Below are positions 7,961 through 22,200 of a DNA stretch of 64,000 bases, piece by piece; position 1 is the first letter of the stretch, and every line of letters begins with the position of its first letter. This stretch comes from Prosapia bicincta (taxonomy: Eukaryota; Arthropoda; Insecta; Hemiptera; Cercopidae): contig JBAIZL010000010.1 in assembly GCA_036971475.1 (NCBI GenBank), positions 11,370,026 to 11,434,025 of the forward strand, read 5' to 3'. The notes under the pieces were generated by a model, which was not told the origin of the DNA, did not search any database, and was given only the letters and a program-made list of their open reading frames with translations. Both the position numbers and the translations under genes were made by a program.

Positions 7961-8665
7961 ATTATGTTAGAGTAAAGAGGAAGAGTAATCATCCCTATTG
8001 GAAGGTGGAAGGTGAATAAGTGCCATAAACAGAGTTAGGGAGGAAACAAACATTCCATATAGTGAGAAATATTACATCTAAGGCACTTCATTATTTGTTT
8101 AATTATGTTAGAGTAAAGAGGAAGAGTAATCATCCCTATTGGAAGGTGGAAGGTGAATAAGTGCCATAGACAGAGTTAGGGAGGAAACAAACATTCCATA
8201 TAGTGAGAAATATTACATCTAAGGCACTTCATTATTTGTTTAATTATGTTAGAGTAAAGAGGAAGAGTAATCATCCCTATTGGAAGGTGGAAGGTGAATA
8301 AGTGCCATAAACAGAGTTAGGGAGGAAACAAACATTCCATATAGTGAGAAATATTACATCTAAGGCACTTCATTATTTGTTTAATTATGTTAGAGTAAAG
8401 AGGAAGAGTAATCATCCCTATTGGAAGGTGGAAGGTGAATAAGTGCCATAAACAGAGTTAGGGAGGAAACAAACATTCCATATAGTGAGAAATATTACAT
8501 CTAAGGCACTTCATTATTTGTTTAATTATGTTAGAGTAAAGAGGAAGAGTAATCATCCCTATTGGAAGGTGGAAGGTGAATAAGTGCCATAAACAGAGTT
8601 AGGGAGGAAACAAACATTCCATATAGTGGGAAATATTACATCTAAGGCACTTCCTTATTTGTATA
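7961..8665. repeat. Homogeneous left-edge block of array C (5 monomers)
   Basis: The first five monomers share GGTGGAAGGTGAATAAGTGCC, or that word with at most single changes, and the first four are almost identical. Monomer 2 has CATAGACAG for CATAAACAG. Monomer 5 switches to GTGGGAAAT and CTTCCTTATTTGTATA at its end. From monomer 6 on, GGCGGGTGAATCATTGCC types appear. The left boundary with unique DNA is sharp at about 7959. Confidence 0.8.
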
Positions 8666-11600
8666 ATTAGGTTAGAGTAAAAAGGAAGAGTAATCATCAC
8701 TATTGGAAGGTGGCGGGTGAATCATTGCCATAAACAGAGTTAGGGAGGAAACAAACATTCCATATAGTGGGAAATATTACATCTAAGGCACTTCTTTATT
8801 TGTATAATTAGGTTAGAGTAAAAAGGAAGAGTAATCATCACTATTGGAAGGTGGCGGGTGAATCATTGCCATAAACAGAGTTAGGGAGGAAACAAACATT
8901 CCATATAGTGGGAAATATTACATCTAAGGCACTTCTTTATTTGTATAATTAGGTTAGAGTAAAAAGGAAGAGTAATCATCACTATTGGAAGGTGGCGGGT
9001 GAATCATTGTCATAAACAGAGTTAGGGAGGAAACAAACATTCCATATAGTGAGAAATATTATATCTAAGGCACTTCATTATTTGTTTAATTATGTTAGAG
9101 TAAAGAGGAAGAGTAATCATCCCTATTGGAAGGTGGAGGGTGAATCATTGCCATAAACAGAGTTAGGGAGGAAACAAACATTCCATATAGTGGGAAATAT
9201 TACATCTAAGGCACTTCATTATTTGTTTAATTATGTTAGAGTAAAGAGGAAGAGTAATCATCCCTATTGGAAGGTGGAGGGTGAATCATTGCCATAAACA
9301 GAGTTAGGGAGGAAACAAACACTCCATATAGTGGGAAATATTACATCTAAGGCACTTCTTTATTTGTTTAATTATGTTAGAGTAAAGAGGAAGAGTAATC
9401 ATCCCTATTGGAAGGTGGAGGGTGAATCATTGCCATAAACAGAGTTAGGGAGGAAACAAACATTCCATATAGTGAGAAATATTATATCTAAGGCACTTCA
9501 TTATTTGTTTAATTATGTTAGAGTAAAGAGGAAGAGTAATCATCCCTATTGGAAGGTGGAGGGTGAATCATTGCCATAAACAGAGTTAGGGAGGAAACAA
9601 ACATTCCATATAGTGGGAAATATTATATCTAAGGCACTTCATTATTTGTTTAATTATGTTAGAGTAAAGAGGAAGAGTAATCATCCCTATTGGAAGGTGG
9701 AGGGTGAATCATTGTCATAAACAGAGTTAGGGAGGAAACAAACATTCCATATAGTGAGAAATATTACATCTAAGGCACTTCATTATTTGTTTAATTATGT
9801 TAGAGTAAAGAGGAAGAGTAATCATCCCTATTGGAAGGTGGAGGGTGAATCATTGCCATAAACAGAGTTAGGGAGGAAACAAACATTCCATATAGTGGGA
9901 AATATTACATCTAAGGCACTTCATTATTTGTTTAATTATGTTAGAGTAAAGAGGAAGAGTAATCATTCCTATTGGAAGGTGGAAGGTGAATCATTGTCAT
10001 AAACAGAGTTAGGGAGGAAACAAACATTCCATATAGTGAGAAATATTATATCTAAGGCACTTCATTATTTGTTTAATTATGTTAGAGTAAAGAGGAAGAG
10101 TAATCATCCCTATTGGATAGCGGAGGGTGAATAAATGCCATAAACAGAGTTAGGGAGGAAACAAACATTCCATATAGTGAGAAATATTATATCTAAGGCA
10201 CTTCATTATTTGTTTAATTATGTTAGAGTAAAGAGGAAGAGTAATCATTCCTATTGGATAGCGGAGGGTGAATAAATGCCATAAACAGAGTTAGGGAGGA
10301 AACAAACACTCCATATAGTGAGAAATATTACATCTAAGGCACTTCATTATTTGTTTAATCATGTTAGAGTAAAGAGGAAGAGTAATCATCCCTATTGGAA
10401 GGTGGAGGGTGAATCATTGCCATAAACAGAGTTAGGGAGGAAACAAACATTCCATATAGTGAGAAATATTATATCTAAGGCACTTCATTATTTGTTTAAT
10501 TATGTTAGAGTAAAAAGGAAGAGCAATCATCCCTATTGGAAGGTGGAGGGTAAATCACTGCCATAAACAGCGTTAGGGTGGAAACAAACATTCCATACAG
10601 TGAGAAATATTACATCTAAGGCACTTCTTTATTTGTATAATTAGGTTAGAGTAAAAAGGAAGAGCAATCATCCCTATTGGATAGCGGAGGGTGAATAAAT
10701 GCCATAAACACATTTAGGGAGGAAACAAACATTCCATATAGTGGGAAATATTACATCTAAGGCACTTCTTTATTTGTATAATTATGTTAGAGTGAAGAGG
10801 AAGAGTAATCATCACTATTGGAAGGTGGCGGGTGAATCATTGCCATAAACAGAGTTAGGGAGGAAACAAACATTCCATATAGTGAGAAATATTACATCTA
10901 AGGCACTTCTTTATTTGTATAATTATGTTAGAGTAAAGAGGAAGAGTAATCATCCCTATTGGAAGGTGGAGGGTGAATCATTGCCATAAACAGAGTTAGG
11001 GAGGAAACAAACATTCCATATAGTGAGAAATATTACATCTAAGGCACTTCTTTATTTGTATAATTAGGTTAGAGTAAAAAGGAAGAGTAATCATCCCTAT
11101 TGGAAGGTGGAGGGTGAATCATTGCCATAAACAGAGTTAGGGAGGAAACAAACATTCCATATAGTGAGAAATATTACATCTAAGGCACTTCTTTATTTGT
11201 ATAATTAGGTTAGAGTAAAAAGGAAGAGTAATCATCCCTATTGGAAGGTGGAGGGTGAATCATTGCCATAAACAGAGTTAGGGAGGAAACAAACATTCCA
11301 TATAGTGAGAAATATTACATCTAAGGCACTTCTTTATTTGTATAATTAGGTTAGAGTAAAGAGGAAGAGTAATCATCCCTATTGGAAGGTGGAGGGTGAA
11401 TCATTGCCATAAACAGAGTTAGGGAGGAAACAAACATTCCATATAGTGAGAAATATTACATCTAAGGCACTTCTTTATTTGTATAATTAGGTTAGAGTAA
11501 AGAGGAAGAGTAATCATCCCTATTGGAAGGTGGAGGGTGAATCATTGCCATAAACAGAGTTAGGGAGGAAACAAACATTCCATATAGTGAGAAATATTAC

Positions 11601-14600
11601 ATCTAAGGCACTTCATTATTTGTTTAATTATGTTAGAGTAAAGAGGAAGAGTAATCATCCCTATTGGAAGGTGGAGGGTGAATCATTGCCATAAACAGAG
11701 TTAGGGAGGAAACAAACATTCCATATAGTGAGAAATATTACATCTAAGGCACTTCTTTATTTGTATAATTAGGTTAGAGTAAAAAGGAAGAGTAATCATC
11801 CCTATTGGAAGGTGGAGGGTGAATCATTGCCATAAACAGAGTTAGGGAGGAAACAAACATTCCATATAGTGAGAAATATTACATCTAAGGCACTTCTTTA
11901 TTTGTATAATTAGGTTAGAGTAAAGAGGAAGAGTAATCATCCCTATTGGAAGGTGGAGGGTGAATCATTGCCATAAACAGAGTTAGGGAGGAAACAAACA
12001 TTCCATATAGTGAGAAATATTAAATCTAAGGCACTTCATTATTTGTTTAATTATGTTAGAGTAAAGAGGAAGAGTAATCATCCCTATTGGAAGGTGGAGG
12101 GTGAATCATTGCCATAAACAGAGTTAGGGAGGAAACAAACACTCCATATAGTGGGAAATATTACATCTAAGGCACTTCTTTATTTGTATAATTAGGTTAG
12201 AATAAAAAGGAAGAGTAATCATCCCTATTGGAAGGTGGAGGGTGAATCATTGCCATAAACAGAGTTAGGGAGGAAACAAACATTCCATATAGTGAGAAAT
12301 ATTACATCTAAGGCACTTCTTTATTTGTATAATTAGGTTAGAGTAAAAAGGAAGAGTAATCATCCCTATTGGAAGGTGGAGGGTGAATCATTGCCATAAA
12401 CAGAGTTAGGGAGGAAACAAACATTCCATATAGTGAGAAATATTACATCTAAGGCACTTCTTTATTTGTATAATTAGGTTAGAGTAAAGAGGAAGAGTAA
12501 TCATCCCTATTGGAAGGTGGAGGGTGAATCATTGCCATAAACAGAGTTAGGGAGGAAACAAACATTCCATATAGTGAGAAATATTACATCTAAGGCACTT
12601 CTTTATTTGTATAATTAGGTTAGAGTAAAAAGGAAGAGTAATCATCCCTATTGGAAGGTGGAGGGTGAATCATTGCCATAAACAGAGTTAGGGAGGAAAC
12701 AAACATTCCATATAGTGGGAAATATTACATCTAAGGCACTTCTTTATTTGTATAATTATGTTAGAGTGAAGAGGAAGAGTAATCATCCCTATTGGAAGGT
12801 GGAGGGTGAATCATTGCCATAAACAGATTTAGGGAGGAAACAAACATTCCATATAGTGAGAAATATTACATCTAAGGCACTTCTTTATTTGTATAATTAG
12901 GTTAGAGTAAAAAGGAAGAGTAATCATCCCTATTGGAAGGTGGAGGGTGAATCATTGCCATAAACAGAGTTAGGGAGGAAACAAACATTCCATATAGTGG
13001 GAAATATTACATCTAAGGCACTTCATTATTTGTTTAATTATGTTAGAGTAAAGAGGAAGAGTAATCATCCCTATTGGAAGGTGGAGGGTGAATCATTGCC
13101 ATAAACAGAGTTAGGGAGGAAACAAACATTCCATATAGTGAGAAATATTATATCTAAGGCACTTCATTATTTGTTTAAATATGTTAGAGTAAAGAGGAAG
13201 AGTAATCATCCCTATTGGAAGGTGGAGGGTGAATCATTGCCATAAACAGAGTTAGGGAGGAAACAAACATTCCATATAGTGAGAAATATTATATCTAAGG
13301 CACTTCATTATTTGTTTAATTATGTTAGAGTAAAGAGGAAGAGTAATCATCCCTATTGGAAGGTGGAGGGTGAATCATTGCCATAAACAGAGTTAGGGAG
13401 GAAACAAACATTCCATATAGTGAGAAATATTATATCTAAGGCACTTCATTATTTGTTTAATTATGTTAGAGTAAAGAGGAAGAGTAATCATCCCTATTGG
13501 ATAGCGGAGGGTGAATAAATGCCATAAACAGAGTTAGGGAGGAAACAAACACTCCATATAGTGAGAAATATTACATCTAAGGCACTTCATTATTTGTTTA
13601 ATTATGTTAGAGTAAAGAGGAAGAGTAATCATCCCTATTGGAAGGTGGAGGGTGAATCATTGCCATAAACAGAGTTAGGGAGGAAACAAACATTCCATAT
13701 AGTGAGAAATATTATATCTAAGGCACTTCATTATTTGTTTAATTATGTTAGAGTAAAAAGGAAGAGCAATCATCCCTATTGGAAGGTGGAGGGTAAATCA
13801 TTGCCATAAACAGCGTTAGGGTGGAAACAAACATTCCATACAGTGAGAAATATTACATCTAAGGCACTTCTTTATTTGTATAATTAGGTTAGAGTAAAAA
13901 GGAAGAGCAATCATCCCTATTGGATAGCGGAGTGTGAATAAATGCCATAAACACATTTAGGGAGGAAACAAACATTCCATATAGTGGGAAATATTACATC
14001 TAAGGCACTTCATTATTTGTTTAATTATGTTAGAGTAAAGAGGAAGAGCAATCATCCCTATTGGAAGGTGGAGGGTGAATCATTGCCATAAACAGAGTTA
14101 GGGAGGAAACAAACATTCCATATAGTGAGAAATATTACATCTAAGGCACTTCTTTATTTGTATAATTAGGTTAGAGTAAAGAGGAAGAGTAATCATCCCT
14201 ATTGGAAGGTGGCGGGTGAATCATTGCCATAAACAGAGTTAGGGAGGAAACAAACATTCCATATAGTGGGAAATATTACATCTAAGGCACTTCTTTATTT
14301 GTATAATTAGGTTAGAGTAAAGAGGAAGAGTAATCATCCCTATTGGAAGGTGGCGGGTGAATCATTGCCATAAACAGAGTTAGGTTGGAAACAAACATTC
14401 TATATAGTGAGAAATATTACATCTAAGGCACTTCTTTATATGTTTAATTATGTTAGAGTGAAGAGGAAGAGTAATCATCCCTATTGGAAGGTGGAGGGTG
14501 AATCATTGCCATAAACAGAGTTAGGGAGGAAACAAACATTCCATATAGTGAGAAATATTACATCTAAGGCACTTCTTTATTTGTATAATTAGGTTAGAGT

Positions 14601-17600
14601 AAAGAGGAAGAGTAATCATCCCTATTGGAAGGTGGAGGGTGAATCATTGCCATAAACAGAGTTAGGGAGGAAACAAACATTCCATATAGTGGGAAATATT
14701 ACATCTAAGGCACTTCTTTATTTGTATAATTAGGTTAGAGTAAAGAGGAAGAGTAATCATCCCTATTGGAAGGTGGCGGGTGAATCATTGCCATAAACAG
14801 AGTTAGGTTGGAAACAAACATTCCATATAGTGAGAAATATTACATCTAAGGCACTTCTTTATTTGTATAATTAGGTTAGAGTAAAGAGGAAGAGTAATCA
14901 TCCCTATTGGAAGGTGGAGGGTGAATCATTGCCATAAACAGAGTTAGGGAGGAAACAAACATTCCATATAGTGGGAAATATTACATCTAAGGCACTTCTT
15001 TATTTGTATAATTAGGTTAGAGTAAAGAGGAAGAGTAATCATCCCTATTGGAAGGTGGCGGGTGAATCATTGCCATAAACAGAGTTAGGTTGGAAACAAA
15101 CATTCTATATAGTGAGAAATATTACATCTAAGGCACTTCTTTATTTGTTTAATTATGTTAGAGTGAAGAGGAAGAGTAATCATCCCTATTGGAAGGTGGA
15201 GGGTGAATCATTGCCATAAACAGAGTTAGGGAGGAAACAAACATTCCATATAGTGAGAAATATTACATCTAAGGCACTTCTTTATTTGTTTAATTATGTT
15301 AGAGTAAAGAGGAAGAGCAATCATCCCTATTGGAAGGTGGAGGGTGAATCATTGCCATAAACAGAGTTAGGGAGGAAACAAACATTCTATATAGTGAGAA
15401 ATATTACATCTAAGGCACTTCTTTATTTGTTTAATTATGTTAGAGTAAAGAGGAAGAGCAATCATCCCTATTGGAAGGTGGAGGGTGAATCATTGCCATA
15501 AACAGAGTTAGGGAGGAAACAAACATTCCATATAGTGAGAAATATTACATCTAAGGCACTTCTTTATTTGTTTAATTATGTTAGAGTAAAGAGGAAGAGC
15601 AATCATCCCTATTGGAAGGTGGAGGGTGAATCATTGCCATAAACAGAGTTAGGGAGGAAACAAACATTCCATATAGTGAGAAATATTACATCTAAGGCAC
15701 TTCTTTATTTGTTTAATTATGTTAGAGTAAAGAGGAAGAGCAATCATCCCTATTGGAAGGTGGCGGGTGAATCATTGCCATAAACAGAGTTAGGGAGGAA
15801 ACAAACATTCCATATAGTGAGAAATATTACATCTAAGGCACTTCTTTATTTGTTTAATTATGTTAGAGTAAAGAGGAAGAGCAATCATCCCTATTGGAAG
15901 GTGGAGGGTGAATCATTGCCATAAACAGAGTTAGGGAGGAAACAAACATTCTATATAGTGAGAAATATTACATCTAAGGCACTTCTTTATTTGTTTAATT
16001 ATGTTAGAGTAAAGAGGAAGAGCAATCATCCCTATTGGAAGGTGGAGGGTGAATCATTGCCATAAACAGAGTTAGGGAGGAAACAAACATTCCATATAGT
16101 GAGAAATATTACATCTAAGGCACTTCTTTATTTGTATAATTATGTTAGAGTGAAGAGGAAGAGTAATCATCACTATTGGAAGGTGGCGGGTGAATAAGTG
16201 CCATAAACAGAGTTAGGGAGGAAACAAACATTCCATATAGTGAGAAATATTACATCTAAGGCACTTCATTATTTGTTTAATTATGTTAGAGTAAAGAGGA
16301 AGAGTAATCATCCCTATTGGAAGGTGGAGGGTGAATCATTGCCATAAACAGAGTTAGGGAGGAAACAAACATTCCATATAGTGAGAAATATTATATCTAA
16401 GGCACTTCATTATTTGTTTAATTATGTTAGAGTAAAGAGGAAGAGTAATCATCCCTATTGGATAGCGGAGGGTGAATAAATGCCATAAACAGAGTTAGGG
16501 AGGAAACAAACACTCCATATAGTGAGAAATATTACATCTAAGGCACTTCATTATTTGTTTAATTATGTTAGAGTAAAGAGGAAGAGTAATCATCCCTATT
16601 GGAAGGTGGAGGGTGAATCATTGCCATAAACAGTGTTAGGGAGGAAACAAACATTCCATATAGTGAGAAATATTATATCTAAGGCACTTCATTATTTGTT
16701 TAATTATGTTAGAGTAAAAAGGAAGAGCAATCATCCCTATTGGAAGGTGGAGGGTAAATCATTGCCATAAACAGCGTTAGGGTGGAAACAAACATTCCAT
16801 ATAGTGGGAAATAATACATCTAAGGCACTTCTTTATTTGTATAATTAGGTTAGAGTAAAAAGGAATAGTAATCATCCCTATTGGAAGGTGGAGGGTGAAT
16901 CATTGCCATAAACAGAGTTAGGGAGGAAACAAACATTCCATATAGTGAGAAATATTACATCTAAGGCACTTCTTTATTTGTATAATTAGGTTAGAGTAAA
17001 AAGGAAGAGTAATCATTCCTATTGGAAGGTGGAGGGTGAATCATTGCCATAAACAGAGTTAGGGAGGAAACAAACATTCCATATAGTGGGAAATATTACA
17101 TCTAAGGCACTTCTTTATTTGTATAATTAGGTTAGAGTAAAAAGGAAGAGTAATCATCCCTATTGGAAGGTGGAGGGTGAATCATTGCCATAAACAGAGT
17201 TAGGGAGGAAACAAACATTCCATATAGTGGGAAATATTACATCTAAGGCACTTCTTTATTTGTATAATTAGGTTAGAGTAAAAAGGAAGAGTAATCATCC
17301 CTATTGGAAGGTGGAGGGTGAATCAATGCCATAAACAGAGTTAGGGAGGAAACAAACATTCCATATAGTGGGAAATATTACATCTAAGGCACTTCTTTAT
17401 TTGTATAATTATGTTAGAGTGAAGAGGAAGAGTAATCATCCCTATTGGAAGGTGGAGGGTGAATCATTGCCATAAACAGATTTAGGGAGGAAACAAACAT
17501 TCCATATAGTGAGAAATATTACATCTAAGGCACTTCTTTATTTGTATAATTAGGTTAGAGTAAAGAGGAAGAGTAATCATCCCTATTGGAAGGTGGAGGG

Positions 17601-19209
17601 TGAATCATTGCCATAAACAGAGTTAGGGAGGAAACAAACATTCCATATAGTGAGAAATATTATATCTAAGGCACTTCATTATTTGTTTAATTATGTTAGA
17701 GTAAAGAGGAAGAGTAATCATCCCTATTGGAAGGTGGAGGGTGAATCATTGCCATAAACAGAGTTAGGGAGGAAACAAACATTCCATATAGTGAGAAATA
17801 TTATATCTAAGGCACTTCATTATTTGTTTAATTATGTTAGAGTAAAAAGGAAGAGCAATCATCCCTATTGGAAGGTGGAGGGTAAATCATTGCCATAAAC
17901 AGCGTTAGGGTGGAAACAAACATTCCATATAGTGAGAAATATTACATCCAAGGCACTTCTTTATTTGTATAATTAGGTTAGAGTAAAAAGGATGAGCAAT
18001 CATCCCTATTGGATAGCGGAGGGTGAATAAATGCCATAAACACATTTAGGGAGGAAACAAACATTCCATATAGTGGGAAATATTACATCTAAGGCACTTC
18101 TTTATTTGTATAATTATGTTAGAGTGAAGAGGAAGAGTGATCATCACTATTGGAAGGTGGCGGGTGAATAAGTGCCATAAACAGAGTTAGGGAGGAAACA
18201 AACATTCCATATAGTGAGAAATATTACATCTAAGGCACTTCTTTATTTGTACAATTAGGTTAGAGTAAAAAGGAAGAGTAACCATCCCTATTGGAAGGTG
18301 GAGGGTGAATCATTGCCATAAACAGAGTTAGGGTGGAAACAAACATTCCATATAGTGAGAAATATTACATCTAAGGCACTTCTTTATTTGTATAATTAGG
18401 TTAGAGTAAAAAGGAAGAGTAATCATCCCTATTGGAAGGTGGAGGGTGAATCATTGCCATAAACAGAGTTAGGGAGGAAACAAACATTCCATATAGTGAG
18501 AAATATTACATCTAAGGCATTTCATTATTTGTTTAATTATGTTAGAGTAAAGAGGAAGAGTAATCATCCCTATTGGAAGGTGGAGGGTGAATCATTGCCA
18601 TAAACAGAGTTAGGGAGGAAACAAACATTCCATATAGTGAGAAATATTATATCTAAGGCACTTCATTATTTGTTTAATTATGTTAGAGTAAAGAGGAAGA
18701 GCAATCATCCCTATTGGAAGGTGGAGGGTGAATCATTGCCATAAACAGAGTTAGGGAGGAAACAAAAATTCCATATAGTGGGAAATATTACATCTAAGGC
18801 ACTTCTTTATTTGTATAATTAGGTTAGAGTAAAAAGGAAGAGTAATCATCCCTATTGGAAGGTGGAGGGTGAATCATTGCCATAAACAGAGTTAGGGAGG
18901 AAACAAACATTCCATATAGTGAGAAATATTACATCTAAGGCACTTCTTTATTAGTATAATTAGGTTAGAGTAAAAAGGAAGAGTAATCATCCCTATTGGA
19001 AGGTGGAGGGTGAATCATTGCCATAAACAGAGTTAGGGAGGAAACAAACATTCCATATAGTGGGAAATATTACATCTAAGGCACTTCTTTATTTGTATAA
19101 TTAGGTCAGAGTAAAAAGGAAGAGTAATCATCCCTATTGGAAGGTGGAGGGTGAATCATTGCCATAAACAGAGTTAGGGAGGAAACAAACATTCCATATA
19201 GTGAGAAAT

Positions 19210-22200
19210 ATTACATCTAAGGCACTTCTTTATTTGTTTAATTATGTTAGAGTAAAGAGGAAGAGTAATCATCCCTATTGGAAGGTGAAGGGTGCATCAT
19301 TGCCATAAACAGAGTTAGGGAAGAAACAAACATTCCATATAGTGAGAAATATTACATCTAAGGCACTTCATTATTTGTTTAATTATGTTAGAGTAAAGAG
19401 GAAGAGTAATCATCCCTATTGGAAGGTGGAGGGTGAATCATTGCCATAAACAGCGTTAGGGAGGAAACAAACATTCCATATAGTGGGAAATATTACATCT
19501 AAGGCACTTCTTTATTTGTATAATTAGGTTAGAGTAAAAAGGAAGAGTAATCATCCCTATTGGAAGGTGGAGGGTGAATCATTGCCATAAACAGCGTTAG
19601 GGAGGAAACAAACATTCCATATAGTGGGAAATATTACATCTAAGGCACTTCTTTATTTGTATAATTAGGTTAGAGTAAAAAGGAAGAGTAATCATCCCTA
19701 TTGGAAGGTGGAGGGTGAATCATTGCCATAAACAGAGTTAAGGAGGAAACAAACATTCCATATAGTGGGAAATATTACATCTAAGGCACTTCTTTATTTG
19801 TATAATTATGTTAGAGCAAAGAGGAAGGGTAATCATCCCTATTGGAAGGTGGAGGGTGAATCATTGCCATAAACAGCGTTAGGGAGGAAACAAACATTCC
19901 ATATAGTGGGAAATATTACATCTAAGGCACTTCTTTATTTGTATAATTAGGTTAGAGTAAAAAGGAAGAGTAATCATCCCTATTGGAAGGTGGAGGGTGA
20001 ATCATTGCCATAAACAGCGTTAGGGAGGAAACAAACATTCCATATAGTGGGAAATATTACATCTAAGGCACTTCTTTATTTGTATAATTAGGTTAGAGTA
20101 AAAAGGAAGAGTAATCATCCCTATTGGAAGGTGGAGGGTGAATCATTGCCATAAACAGATTTAGGGAGGAAACAAACATTCCATATAGTGAGAAATATTA
20201 CATCTAAGGCACTTCATTATTTGTTTAATTATGTTAGAGTAAACAGAAGTAGTAATCATAACTATTGGAAGGTGGAAGGTGAATAAGTGCCATAAACAGA
20301 GTTAGGGAGGAAACAAACATTCCATATAGTGAGAAATATTACATCTAAGGCACTTCATTATTTGTATAATTAGGTTAGAGTAAAAAGGAAGAGTAATCAT
20401 CCCTATTGGAAGGTGGAGGGTGAATCATTGCCATAAACAGAGTTAAGGAGGAAACAAACATTCCATATAGTGGGAAATATTACATCTAAGGCACTTCTTT
20501 ATTTGTATAATTATGTTAGAGCAAAGAGGAAGGGTAATCATCCCTATTGGAAGGTGGAGGGTGAATCATTGCCATAAACAGCGTTAGGGAGGAAACAAAC
20601 ATTCCATATAGTGGGAAATATTACATCTAAGGCACTTCTTTATTTGTATAATTAGGTTAGAGTAAAAAGGAAGAGTAATCATCCCTATTGGAAGGTGGAG
20701 GGTGAATCATTGCCATAAACAGCGTTAGGGAGGAAACAAACATTCCATATAGTGGGAAATATTACATCTAAGGCACTTCTTTATTTGTATAATTAGGTTA
20801 GAGTAAAAAGGAAGAGTAATCATCCCTATTGGAAGGTGGAGGGTGAATCATTGCCATAAACAGATTTAGGGAGGAAACAAACATTCCATATAGTGAGAAA
20901 TATTACATCTAAGGCACTTCATTATTTGTTTAATTATGTTAGAGTAAACAGAAGTAGTAATCATAACTATTGGAAGGTGGAAGGTGAATAAGTGCCATAA
21001 ACAGAGTTAGGGAGGAAACAAACATTCCATATAGTGAGAAATATTACATCTAAGGCACTTCATTATTTGTTTAATTATGTTAGAGTAAAGAGGAAGAGTA
21101 ATCATCCCTATTGGAAGGTGGAGGGTGAATCATTGCCATAAACAGAGTTAGGGTGGAAACAAACATTCCATATAGTGAGAAATATTACATCTAAGGCACT
21201 TCATTATTTGTTTAATTATGTTAGAGTAAAGAGGAAGAGTAATCATCCCTATTGGAAGGTGGAGGGTGAATCATTGCCATAAACAGAGTTAGGGTGGAAA
21301 CAAACATTCCATATAGTGAGAAATATTACATCTAAGGCACTTCGTTATTTGTTTAATTATGTTAGAGTAAAGAGGAAGAATAATCATCCCTATTGGAAGG
21401 TGGAGGGTGAATCATTGCCATAAACAGAGTTAGGGTGGAAACAAACATTCCATATAGTGAGAAATATTACATCTAAGGCACTTCATTATTTGTTTAATTA
21501 TGTTAGAGTAAAGAGGAAGAGTAATCATCCCTATTGGAAGGTGGAGGGTGAATCATTGCCATAAACAGAGTTAGGGAGGAAACAAACATTCCATATAGTG
21601 AGAAATATTACATCTAAGGCACTTCTTTATTTGTATAATTAGGTTAGAGTAAAGAGGAAGAGTAATCATCCCTATTGGAAGGTGGAGGGTGAATCATTGC
21701 CATAAACAGAGTTAGGGAGGAAACAAACATTCCATATAGTGGGAAATATTACATCCAAGGCACTTCTTTATTTGTATAATTAGGTTAGAGTAAAAAGGAA
21801 GAGTAATCATCCCTATTGGAAGGTGGAGGGTGAATCATTGCCATAAACAGAGTTAGGGAGGAAACAAACATTCCATATAGTGAGAAATATTACATCTAAG
21901 GCACTTCTTTATTTGTATAATTAGGTTAGAGTAAAAAGGAAGAGTAATCATCCCTATTGGAAGGTGGAGGGTGAATCATTGCCATAAACAGAGTTAGGGA
22001 GGAAACAAACATTCCATATAGTGGGAAATATTACATCTAAGGCACTTCTTTATTTGTATAATTAGGTTAGAGTAAAAAGGAAGAGTAATCATCCCTATTG
22101 GAAGGTGGAGGGTGAATCATTGCCATAAACAGAGTTAGGGAGGAAACAAACATTCCATATAGTGAGAAATATTACATCTAAGGCACTTCTTTATTTGTAT

